From the NCBI GenBank assembly GCA_020086605.1, contig JACBWW010000041.1, forward strand, positions 2,108,422 to 2,172,421: a stretch of 64,000 nucleotides of DNA, given 5' to 3'. This DNA is from Lanius collurio. Its lineage: Eukaryota; Chordata; Aves; Passeriformes; Laniidae. Both the position numbers and the translations under genes were made by a program. The notes under the pieces are model-generated. The model was not told where the DNA came from, ran no database searches, and saw only the letters and a program-made list of their open reading frames with translations. The stretch's first letter is position 1, and each line of letters begins with the position of its first letter. Of this stretch, positions 38,301 through 46,899 are shown in pieces.

Positions 38301-39371
38301 TAGAATAGAATAGAATAGAATAGAATAGAATAGAATAGAATATAGAATAGATTATAGAATAGAATAGATTATAGAATAGAATAGAATATAGAATAGAATA
38401 GAATAGAATAGAATAGAATAGAATAGAATAGAATAAAATAGAATATAGAATATAGAATAGAATAGAATATAGAATAGAATAGAATAGAANNNNNNNNNNN
38501 NNNNNNNNNNNATGTGATGGACCTGGAGAGAACTTCAGGGGTTCTGTAACAGAATATAGAATAGAATAGAATAGAATAGAATAGAATAGAATAGAATAGA
38601 ATAGAATATAGAATAGAATAGAATGGAATAGAATAAAATAGAATATAGAATAGAATAGAACAGAATAGAATAGAATAAAATAGAATATAGAATATAGAAT
38701 AAAATGGGAATATAGAATAGAATAGAATAGAATAGAATATAGAATAGAATAGAATAGAATAGAATAGAATAGAATAGAATAGAATAGAATAGAATATAGA
38801 ATAGAATAGAATGGAATAGAATAAAATAGAATATAGAATAGAATAGAATAGAATAGAATAGAATAGAATAGAATAGAATATAGAATAGAATAGCATAGAA
38901 CAGAATAGGAGATTGGGACAAGGCAGAAGGACATCCCCACTGAGGGAGAAGGACTTGTCCCATCAAAGGTTTGGGTTTTGGTTGAATACAGCCAGCCTGG
39001 AGGGTGTATTTGTGATTCTCCTATTCCTTGCTGTTCAGCTCAGGTATTCCACTGAAGACTGTTCCTTTGAGGAGGAGATTCGCCCGGATGGCTACAACGT
39101 GTATAAATCAAAAAAACACGGGATATCAGTGTCTTTGAGCAGTGCCAAACAAAGACAGCAGTTCAAAGGGAAAGATTTTCTTCCCCTGTCTCACTTCTTG
39201 CCCATGATCAACACCGTGCCCGTGGAGTCAGCAGACTTTGGTGAATATGGTGATTACAGCCAGGCCTTTGAGCCAGAGGTGTTCTCCTCGCCCCTGGAGA
39301 CGGACAGCATGGATCCCTTTGGCATCACCTCCAAACTGTCCCCAGTGAAGAGCCCCAGCTTCCAGAAGTGA
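35138..39371 (+). CDS. FGF19: Fibroblast growth factor 19
   Basis: FGF19 is an endocrine-type FGF. With beta-Klotho and FGFR4 it represses bile-acid synthesis in adults, and in bird embryos it helps induce the otic placode and lens. Coding exons are 35138-35363, 35457-35560 and 39039-39371; introns are 93 and 3478 bases with phases 1 and 0. The product is 220 residues (human 216). Residues 1-20 or so are the signal peptide. The beta-trefoil core spans about 40-165 with LLEIRAVAVRTVAIKGVQSS, YLCMDE, EDCSFEEEIRPDGYNVYKSK, SLSSAKQRQQFKGKDFLPLS and HFLPMI. The C-terminal tail has SSPLETDSMDPFG and ends SPSFQK, the beta-Klotho-binding segments. C100 and C118 match the conserved disulfide. C56 is present, but its human partner position is alanine 68. 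The heparin-binding loop is weak, as in the endocrine subfamily. Confidence 0.97.
35364..35456 (+). other. FGF19: FGF19 intron 1, only 93 bases
   Basis: A very short intron with GTGAGT donor and CCGCAG acceptor. Its polypyrimidine tract is a (CT)n run at about 35432-35448. Length is close to the practical minimum for vertebrate splicing. Confidence 0.92.
35457..35560 (+). CDS. FGF19: FGF19 exon 2
   Basis: A 104-base exon, the same length as in FGF4, as expected for the family. Encodes SLLEIRAVAVRTVAIKGV through GRLHGQ; donor CAG|GTGAGC. Confidence 0.97.
37735..37805. repeat. TA-rich tract in FGF19 intron 2
   Basis: ATATATAATATAT-type low-complexity sequence of about 70 bases. Confidence 0.8.
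38246..38910. repeat. TAGAA microsatellite array, gapped and duplicated
   Basis: Hundreds of bases of AGAAT/TAGAA pentanucleotide units with interspersed TATAGAA and AAAATAGAA variants. A run of 22 N (38490-38511) splits it. The unique lead-in of roughly 35 bases starting ATGTGATGGACCTGGAGAGA occurs at 38246 and again at 38512, straight after the gap. True array length is therefore unknown and one lead-in copy may be an assembly artefact. The I/L/F/Y/S-rich minus-strand frames here are repeat translations. Confidence 0.97.
38490..38511. other. 22-base assembly gap (N run)
   Basis: Unresolved bases inside the microsatellite. The flank duplication indicates that the gap size is nominal. Confidence 1.
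39039..39371 (+). CDS. FGF19: FGF19 exon 3 coding part
   Basis: Acceptor TTGCTGTTCAG|CTCAGG. Encodes residues 111-220 and TGA, including the second half of the trefoil and the whole beta-Klotho-binding tail. Confidence 0.97.
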   Translation, partial: LRYSTEDCSFEEEIRPDGYNVYKSKKHGISVSLSSAKQRQQFKGKDFLPLSHFLPMINTVPVESADFGEYGDYSQAFEPEVFSSPLETDSMDPFGITSKLSPVKSPSFQK

Positions 39372-40850
39372 CTGTGCTCACACACGTGTTTTTAGAGGAA
39401 TATTGCAGAGTACTGCAGGGTTTTTACCTTTTCATGTAGTGATATTTGGGAACTTTTTTGTGTATTTGGGTATGGAGGCAGCCTCGCCCTTGTTGTACCT
39501 GTAAGAGATGAGCACCAAGAGGCTGTTGTGTAGTCTAAAGAATTGTCTACCCATACTTTTGTTTGGAAAAGGAGGATTAAATACAAAAAGTTTCGCAGCT
39601 TTATCAGAGGTGCTTCAGAGGTGGTGATAAAATAACTGTAATTTTTCTACACCAGCTTCACTTCCACATCTAGTCACCTCTTATATCTGCTCATACAAAC
39701 AAATGCAGAAAACCTTTTCCTCTTCAGAGACCTTAAACCCAAAACAGTTGGACCAAAACTAGATGAAGGAAAACATCCCAGCAGATGTAACTAGAGCTAA
39801 TGCTGCTTCTTAAAAGGCTGCTAACAACATTCTGGGGAAAACTTTCTCTTGAAAGCATACTACTGAAAAAAACAAATCCTGCTTGTATATTGTGCTTTTT
39901 CTTCCCTTAGAAAATAAGGGAAGAAAGGGAAAAAATTCTCCCTTCCCTTATTTCTAAAGAGTACTTTGGGAATCTTGATCGTTGATTTCTTTTGTAGACT
40001 AAATTATGTTCTCTGTGGCATCAGAATCATGCAGCAGAGTTTTCATCAGAATTAGTGAGAATTAAGTGTGTGGTTGGAAAGAGTGCACAGGGCTGGAATT
40101 GATGTTCATCAGGTTGGGAATGAGCAGCTCAAATGAGTGTTTAAATGAAGATTCTGTTGTATATAAGCATGTATATGTCGTTAGCAAATGGAGAAAACCA
40201 CTGAAAACAGATGTATAGGTCAAATCAGTTGCAAAATAGGTTTTTGTCTTTAACCTTTAACCACCAGGAAGTTTTTCAAGTCATTTCCAGGCTTGATTCA
40301 GCATCCGTGGGAATCAGTGGAGAGATGGTTTAGTGAGTTAAAAGCTGCAGAACTGGGTCAGGATTCTCCTTTCAGGAAGGGATTGCGAGTACCTCTGCCC
40401 AAGGCACCTGATGTCTTCAGTTCTGTTCTCCCTTTGAAAAGATTCAATGAAGGAATAACCAAGGTGAAGCCAAAGGAAAAAAACAAAACAAAACAAAACA
40501 GGATGGTTCAGGGATTCTACTCGTTTCCAAAGGTTCATTTATAATAGAGATTTCTGTACAAAAGCAAAAAAAGCTCTACTGGAAATACTGGTGTTCTTCT
40601 GACCTAGCACTTCATTGCCAATGCAATATTTATAATTAATTTATTGAATACATACACCTGTTTATTTTGTTACTGTTATTTATGCTCAAAATTCTATTTA
40701 TATACTCCTGAAGGTGGGTTTTTTTAGTTGTAACAAATCTTGTGAAGTTTTGTAATCACGGAATTTTAGCCAATGATAGTTTTTTTAAATTTCTGTGCAT
40801 TATCAGCAGTGTAATGTGTACATTTGCAATAAAAGAGAAAATCATCTTCA
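39372..40850 (+). other. FGF19: FGF19 3' UTR (predicted extent)
   Basis: About 1.48 kb of non-coding sequence to the AATAAA at 40828. The distal part (40620-40700) is AU-rich with repeated ATTTA and TTATTTAT motifs, fitting rapid mRNA turnover. A poly-purine pair around 39905-39955 (GGGAAGAAAGGG against CCCTTCCCTTATTT) could fold into a hairpin. Confidence 0.7.
40828..40833 (+). terminator. FGF19: FGF19 poly(A) signal AATAAA
   Basis: Canonical hexamer in GCAATAAAAGAG, 1.46 kb after the stop and directly before CR1-like sequence. It is the best candidate for the end of the FGF19 transcript. Confidence 0.7.
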
Positions 40851-40859
40851 ACACCAAGA

Positions 40860-40990
40860 TCTGCTTGACTCTTTTGTCCTTCCCTAAGTGCCATGTCCAC
40901 ACGTCTTTTAAATACCTCCAGAGATGGTGACTCAACCACTTTCCTGGGCAGCTTAGTGACAAAAAAATCCTGTGGGTAGAAGGCTGCTCC
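40860..40990 (-). mobile_element. Old CR1-like LINE fragment
   Basis: The plus strand has TTTTAAATACCTCCAGAGAT, GGTGACTCAACCACTTTCCT and GGGCAGC, a reverse-oriented CR1 subfamily tail common in birds. It is diverged. Confidence 0.65.
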
Positions 40991-42636
40991 CATTTAAAAA
41001 TGGGAACCATTCTAGCCAGTGCTGCCAGGGAGAAAAGTGGTGAGTTTTGCCTGAAAAAGATGTCAGCTTCTGGCAGGAAAAGAGCCTTTATGTTTCCATT
41101 TGGAAATGCTGTGAGTCACAGGAACAGCAGATTTCTTGGCTGGCAAACGTCTCTCGTGGTGTTTTCCCATTCTCTTTTGTGCTGAGCCACTGCTGCACAT
41201 CCGGAGGGTTCCCACTCCTTATGTGCTGGGAGAGGTGGTTCTGATTTTCAGGTTTTATTCCAAAATTTTTCAGATTTCAGGGGGTTTCATTTCTGGTTTT
41301 GATCAGTCACTGTATTTTCTTTGAATGCCTTTCAGGACCTTTAAAAAAAAAAAAAAAAAAACAAAAAAAACCCACCAAAAACCCAAATCAGAAAACAAAA
41401 TAAAATACTAATGAACTTTTCAAGTTCACTCAAAAAAAGTTCCACTTTTACTTTTCTGCTAAAAAATTGCACAGATTTGACAGGAAACACAGCAAATAAT
41501 GGAGTTTGGAGAGTATACAGTTTAATTGCACCAGTGAGAGATTTTTTAAGTGGGTGTAACTGTGTGAATATTTCTCAAGGGTGCAAAGATGGGCAACCTT
41601 ACATTTGGGAACAGCATCTGGAGCTCTCTCGTGACCCCATTTGCTGACACCTTTGGATTACCAGCTTCCACCGGCAGCACGATGATTTTTCCTGCAACAG
41701 CATGGTTAGAGGTTGCTTCAATATTTATTCAGACAGAGGGAAGAATGCCAGGGGCTGAATTAACCCACACCGCTTCCTGGAGCACTTTGGTTTTCCTTGG
41801 ACTTTTCCCATCCCAGCTCCGACCAAACCTGGCTGTTTTGCTTATGAAATCTGACAAAATCTCGGCTGGAGGTGGGAGGATTGATGGGAAACGCTTCCCC
41901 TGCCCTGCCACACCTGACTCGGTCACTGGGTGTGCAAAACCTCCAAAAACCACCCCTGCCTTTGGTTCTGTGGGAATGTAAACAGCACCACCAGCCCTCA
42001 CCACACACGTCCCCTGTCCCCTGTCCATCAGAGCTCCTCAAAGACAGCAGGACAATGGCGGTGCTTTCATTTGCAACAGCACATTTTACAGCCCTAAAAG
42101 GTTTTTAAAGCTCAGGTGTCAAATGTCTCCTTGGGAAGTCTCAGTTGGAAGCTATGATGTGCAAATAGGAGTTGTTAGAGGAGTGGGGGGGCCGCGGGAA
42201 AGGAGATACTGAGCGTCTTCATTTCCACTTGGAGGAAGTGTAAAAACCTATAAATCAATTCAAGAGTCATGGTGTCCACTTTACCTCTGCTCAAATCACT
42301 GAAACCCTGTTGGTGGAAAATTTGGGGGCCACTCTTTCTACTCTGCCAGTGTACTTTGCGTATGAATGGAGAACTACACAATAAATTAAATAAAATTTCC
42401 CTTTTTTCCTCAAAAATATGTATGTTCCAACACCAGGCTGGCAGATAGTGTGATGTACACAGAGCCACATTTTCGTTATGTATCTGGAAAGCAATAGTAT
42501 AAGTTAACTTTAAAATACCTGCTTATGAATAAGTATAAATGTTTGGTTTGACCAGTGTTGATCTGTAACAACTCGTGTTTTAACAGAGCACACTACAGTT
42601 TGGGTGCGTATTTACACTAAAAATATTTACGTTTTA
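40991..42636. other. FGF19-LTO1 spacer, no gene seen
   Basis: Non-coding. It contains a 20-base A run starting near 41343 followed by A/C-rich sequence; open frames are short and unrecognised. Confidence 0.6.
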
Positions 42637-42800
42637 GAATCACAGAATGGCTTGGATGGGGAGGGAGTGTAAAGACCATCTCATTGCAGGGCCAGGGACA
42701 CCTTCCAATAAACCGGGGTGTTCAAAGCCACGTCCCACCTGGCCTTGGGCACTCTGGTGCCAGGGCCTCAGCACCCTCACAGGGAAAACTCGTGGGCAGA
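42637..42800 (-). mobile_element. CR1 LINE 3' fragment
   Basis: AGAATCACAGAATGGCTTGG, GGGACACCTTCCAATAAACC and CACCTGGCCTTGGGCACTCT identify a reversed CR1 tail. It joins GTGCCAGGGCCTCAGCACCC directly, so an internal part of the element is missing. Confidence 0.88.
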
Positions 42801-42884
42801 CGCACCAAAAATACACTTCTTGAAAGCCGCAGATGCCAGGATCATATGAGAGAGATGTGCAAACTCCGCCATTCCGTGCCCAGC

Positions 42885-43115
42885 CGCAGGACCCGAGGGA
42901 ATGAGCTGGAGCTGTGTCGGGACAGCTTTGGGTTGGATATGGGAACATCACCCAGAGGCTGGGTGGGCACTGCAACAGGCTCCGCAAGGGCAGCGGTCAC
43001 AGCAGCAAGGCTGGCAGAGCTCAGGAAGCGTCTGGAGCACGCTTTGAGGCACGGGGTGGGATTTCTGGGACACGGGGTGGCATTTTGGGGACGCTGGGTG
43101 GGATTTTCGGGACAC
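42885..43115 (+). mobile_element. CR1 LINE 3' fragment near LTO1 promoter
   Basis: CGCAGGACCCGAGGGAATGA, GGTTGGATATGGGAACATCA, CCCAGAGGCTGGGTGGGCAC and GCTGGCAGAGCTCAGGAAGC match CR1 in sense orientation. Its end is stretched by three GGCACGGGGTGGGATTT-like units (43050-43113). It ends about 170 bases before the LTO1 ATG. Confidence 0.8.
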
Positions 43116-43129
43116 CGACGTTTCCCTGC

Positions 43130-43286
43130 GGATGCCCCGGGCTGGGATCTGTGGCGGCGCTCGGGCGCCCCCTGGCGGCCGCACCCCTCCGCAGCGTGTG
43201 GGCGTGGCTTAACCCGACGGGGGGCGTGGTTTACGTGCCACGCCCCCTCCCGCGCGCCGTCCGCTCCCGGCGTGCCCCGCGCCGCC
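43130..43286 (+). promoter_or_regulatory. LTO1: LTO1 TATA-less CpG promoter
   Basis: A short CpG-dense segment precedes the start codon. It includes GC/CACCC-type boxes GGGGGCGTGG (43219), GGGCGTGGCTT (43200) and CCACGCCCCC (43238) in both orientations. No TATA box is seen. This is the usual housekeeping promoter pattern. Confidence 0.65.
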
Positions 43287-43327
43287 ATGGCGGACCTGTT
43301 CGATGGGATCGTGATGGCCGAGCAGAG
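43287..43327 (+). CDS. LTO1: LTO1 exon 1 coding part
   Basis: 41 coding bases, 13 codons plus two bases; donor AG|GTGAGG. Too short for ordinary frame searches but fixed by homology and phase. Confidence 0.94.
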
Positions 43328-46300
43328 GTGAGGGGAGAGGGGGAGCCTGCAGCGGGCCCCGGGGCCCGAGAGGGGCTCCCCGGCAGTGCGGGGCTCCCCG
43401 GCAGTGCGGGGCTCCCCTGGGCCTGTGCTTCCCGGTGGGAGCTGCCAAAGGAGCGTGAGGAAAAGAATGGTGGGTGGTGATCCCGAGGAGGGCGGGGAAG
43501 ATTCGCCTCTGCGCGTTCTGAGGGAGCGACCAGCGCGAAACGGCTGAAGCTGAGCGGGGGGAGATGTAGGCAGGGAAAGGTTCTTCATCCAGTCGGGCGC
43601 TGGCACAGGCTCCCAAGGGAATCGGTGTCAGCACAGAGTGGGACCGACCCCCACAGGCCGGATCGATGGGCCGGGAGCGGCGGGTGAGGGCAGCGAGGCC
43701 GAGTGCCGGGTGCGGCCCTTGGGTCAGCACAGCCCCCTGCAGCGACAGGGTAAGGGGAGAGTTCCTGGAAAGCATCCCAGAGGGAAAGGGCCTGGCGGTG
43801 CCGGCCGAGAGCAGCTGAACACGAGCCCAGGTGTGCCCAGGTGGCCAAAAGGAACGTTGGTATCCTGGCCTGGGTCAGCAACAGTGTGGCCAGCAGGACC
43901 AGGGCAGTGATTGTCTCTCTGTTTTGGGCACCTCGAATCGTGGGGTCAGTTTTGGGTCCCTCGCTTTGAGGTGCTGGTGTGTGTCCAGAGAAGGGAACTG
44001 AGCTGGGGCAGGCTCTGGAGCACAAGTCTGATGAGAAGCGGCTGAGGGAGATGGGGAGGGCTCAGCCTGGAGAAAAGGAGGCTTGGGGAGGACTTTCTCT
44101 CTCTCCACAACTCCCTGACAGGAGCCCCCCTTGTGGGGGTCAGACTTTTCTCCCAGGTAACAAGGGACAGGACAAAAGGAAGTGGCCTTGAGCTGCACCA
44201 GAGGAGGTTTAAGTTGGACATAAGGACGATTTTATTCATGGGAAAGGTTGCCAGGCCTTGGAAGGGGCTGCCCAGGGAGCTGCTGGAATCACCATTTCTG
44301 GAAGTGCCCAAGGAACAAATTGTGTCACTCGGGGCTCTGGTCTGGTTCAGAGAGTGGTGATCATTTAAAGCTTGGACTGGATGATCTCAGAGGTGTTTCC
44401 CAACCAAAACGAGATTCTGGAATTTAAATCAATTTTATGTGGTATTTCTGAGCTTTGGAGGTGATGCACATTTCTGTTCCCACGAGTTGCTCGTGTGCAG
44501 TGTGAGCTCAGCATGAGAGTGACAAAGCTGTGACTCTGTTTTCCCAGGTTCCACGGGGAGGGGTACCAGGAGGGCTATGCAGAGGGCAGCCACGCTGGAA
44601 TGGCTGAGGGAAGGAGGTATGGAGCACTCCACGGAGCCAGGATTGGCTCAGAGGTAATTGGGGAAATGCTTCAGGATTGGAATCTTGTTGTCATTAGAAA
44701 ATGACAGCCACACAGAAACTTGCAGGCAAAGCCTGATGTGTTTCACTGTGTCCAGGAGGACTCATAAAACTCCTTTAAAGGTGCTGTTTTGATCTGGAGA
44801 GTTCAGTAAATGTGCTTGTGTTTTTTGAGCTTATTTGCTGTATGAAGCTTTGGTAATTTTTTTTCCCCAAATTTATGGCTAAAAGTCCCCCCCATCTCCT
44901 GTGGCTCAGCATTGGGAAAAGCATGGAATCTGGAGACATAAAGAGGCAGTTCTGAGTGTCTCAGGCACTCTTTGTTAGTCCTGGTTCTGTGAAGGTTTGT
45001 AGCACTGTTCCTCTTCAGCACTCAGAGCCAGTTCTGTGTGCTGGCACACCTGGATCAATGACCATTCCTAGGAATTCAGGGGCTGGAGAGAGGTGGGGAG
45101 GCACCTCAGCTTGTCCCATATGTCTGGCTCCAGTTTGTCACAGTTCCAGGATGAGAATATCAAACAGCAGCCTCCAGAGCTGGATTCTTTTGTACAAAAT
45201 GGTCCTGGACAGCCATAAGAGAGAGGTGCTCCCATCTCCTCACACTGGGAAAGCTGCAGAGGGAGGCAGGACTATGGACAGTGAGTGAGAGGTGACTTGG
45301 GTAATCCTACACTTGTCACTTCCCACCTTGGGAGCATGTTTGTGTATCCAGAGTGGTGCTTTATTTTTGTTTGCCTGTCTATGCTGTGTGTTGTTTGGGG
45401 TTTCTTCTTTCCTTCATGACAGACACTCTTTTAAATTCACTTTTAGATCGGCTGCTACCTTGGGTTTGCACTGACGTGGCACTGTCTGCTCCAGAAGTGC
45501 ACAGATGAAAAGAACAGGTGAGGTTAAAAAGGCTAAAAGTCATTTTGCTGTGACTTTAATTCTTCATATCTTTTTTTTTTCTGTCCTGTTTTGATTAATC
45601 TCTCTGTCAGAATTGCCTTTTTGGTTGCATTTCTTTATTTTTCCCCATCAGTATTTTTGTTGATTCTTGAATATTTCTTAGCTTTGGGCTGGTAAGTTGA
45701 GGGGGAAACCTTAACTTAGTCAGTTATGCTTAATTCCCGATTTGGAATAATTTCTAGTTTGGATTTCTTAAATATGTGTGGAACACACCTGGCAATGAGC
45801 AAAATGGGAGAAGTTGAATTAAAGAAGGATGGAAGTCTGAATTTTATGCTGTAAATTATTATATATCAGTATGATTTTCATATCAGTGGATTGAAAAAAC
45901 TCCTGTGTGAGGATCATTGGGTTTTGTTTTGATTATTGTTTTTTTTTCTAGCAAAAAGATGAGGGCTCTGGATTCATTAATAGGGATGATTCAGAAATTC
46001 CCATATGAAGACCCCACTTACGAAAAGCTGCAAGAAGATCTGGAAAAAATCAGAGGAAAGTTTAAACAGGTTTGTAGGATTAAGTGGTTATTTTAGCACA
46101 TAAATTCTCTTTTGAAGATACTTATTTTCTACAGCCACACCAAAACACAGTGGTTGTGTAGAGCAGTTGTTGTTCCCCTTTTGCAATCATAGCAAAATAC
46201 TTCAAGTGAAATAAATGAAAATCCTTGATCACTGAAAATTCCCCAACCAATACAAACAAAAAATAAAGGAAAAAATATTCTTTAAAAGGCAAATTGGAAA

Positions 46301-46492
46301 TAATCTTTGACAATTTGAATTATAAGTGGGACCAAAAGAACAGAAATGGAGCAATTGGGAGCCTTGTTGAACATTCTTCTTGGACAACAGAGCCTTGAAA
46401 CATTTCTGTGTATTCTTTTTTAGGTTTGTTCAATGCTAAATATTCAGTCTGATTTTAGAATTGGTCCTGAGAGATCTTCACTAACATTTTGA
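43287..46492 (+). CDS. LTO1: LTO1 (ORAOV1), ABCE1 maturation adaptor
   Basis: LTO1 pairs with YAE1; the complex brings the ribosome-recycling Fe-S ATPase ABCE1 to the cytosolic iron-sulfur targeting complex. Coding exons are 43287-43327, 44548-44653, 45447-45517, 45952-46069 and 46424-46492, all with GT/AG junctions, for a 134-residue protein (human 137). After an N-terminal MADLFDGIVMAEQRFHGEGY there are ten glycines spaced exactly every four residues, G19 to G55: the deca-GX3 signature. A helical part follows with SLIGMIQKFPYEDPTYEKLQ and EKIRGKFKQ. The C-terminus is LTF, resembling the aromatic-ended tail by which LTO1 docks to the targeting complex. Start context GCCGCCATGG is a perfect Kozak sequence. 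Confidence 0.96.
43535..43660 (+). mobile_element. CR1-like fragment in LTO1 intron 1
   Basis: GGGAAAGGTTCTTCATCCAG and GCACAGGCTCCCAAGGGAAT match a short internal piece of the CR1 tail in sense orientation. It is short and diverged. Confidence 0.6.
43735..44428 (+). mobile_element. CR1 LINE, about 0.7 kb, in LTO1 intron 1
   Basis: The longest CR1 copy in the window. It starts with the end of the reverse-transcriptase ORF region (TGTGCCCAGGTGGCCAAAAG, GGCATCCTGGC-like, GTGTCCAGAGAAGGGAACTG, GGAGCACAAGTCTGATGAGA, GCGGCTGAGGGAGATGGGGA). It continues through CCAGAGGAGGTTTAAGTTGG to GGACTGGATGATCTCAGAGG and TTTCCCAACC. The reading frame is broken, so it is dead. It is inserted in the same orientation as LTO1. 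Confidence 0.93.
44548..44653 (+). CDS. LTO1: LTO1 exon 2
   Basis: Between TTTTCCCAG| and GAG|GTAATT. Encodes RFHGEGYQEGYAEGSHAG and onward to GSE, i.e. most of the GX3 repeat. Confidence 0.96.
45447..45517 (+). CDS. LTO1: LTO1 exon 3
   Basis: Between CACTTTTAG| and CAG|GTGAGG. Encodes IGCYLGFALTWHCLLQKCTD and the next residues; 71 bases, ends in phase 2. Confidence 0.95.
45952..46069 (+). CDS. LTO1: LTO1 exon 4
   Basis: Between TTTTTTTTCTAG| and CAG|GTTTGT. Encodes SKKMRALDSLIGMIQKFPYE and on to RGKFKQ; 118 bases, ends in phase 0. Confidence 0.95.
46424..46492 (+). CDS. LTO1: LTO1 exon 5 coding part
   Basis: Acceptor CTTTTTTAG|GTTTGTTC. Encodes VCSMLNIQSDFRIGPERSSL then TF and TGA. Confidence 0.93.
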   Translation, partial: VCSMLNIQSDFRIGPERSSLTF

Positions 46493-46895
46493 ATGCAACA
46501 GATGAAGATAAATGTGGATGACCAAAGAAAAAAAGCGTTAAAAGAACAGAACTGGAAAAATGTTTATCTACTTCTATATTAAAAAAAAAAAGAAAATATT
46601 GAAGAGATGTTAAAGGGAAAATCACTGGACTTGCAATGCCATTTAACATTTATTATCTTCAAATTTTATTTTAAGCTATTACACACACTAGTGTGTAAAT
46701 CTGTTAAATAGAAATATTTGTTTTAATTCTTTGCTAGTCTTTTACTGATAATTCCTCAAAAGGAAAACAAGTGTTTGCACAATTTCCTTGTTTTAAGGAT
46801 GTTTGTTACTTAAAGATCTGTGTATGCAGATCATTCCCTTTACACAATGTGTAGATGCTGTAGGGGAAGGGAAATAAAATCAACTCCCTGCAGCC
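46493..46895 (+). other. LTO1: LTO1 3' UTR (predicted)
   Basis: AATAAA at 46873-46878 is the first canonical signal after the stop and is followed by GT-containing sequence (TTTTGGTGGGC). The end is a prediction; other signals further on (near 47852) could be used. Confidence 0.45.
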
Positions 46896-46899
46896 TGTG

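Larger units (their letters stand above)
35561..39038 (+). other. FGF19: FGF19 intron 2
   Basis: 3478 bases. It carries A/C-rich low complexity near 35955-35995, a TA-rich block at 37735-37805 and a long TAGAA microsatellite with an assembly gap (annotated separately). No other gene is recognised. Confidence 0.9.

Noticed and set aside
38246..38910. CRISPR-like array
   Set aside because: Units are five-base microsatellite repeats without unique spacers, and the DNA is vertebrate.
38269..38966. Minus-strand frames rich in I/L/F/Y/S with X residues
   Set aside because: Translations of the TAGAA array across the N gap.
42842..43606. 254-codon minus-strand frame opposite LTO1 exon 1
   Set aside because: Spans a CR1 fragment and the CpG promoter; no homology and no splice support.
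44133..44360. 75-codon frame in LTO1 intron 1
   Set aside because: Part of a degenerate CR1 element.
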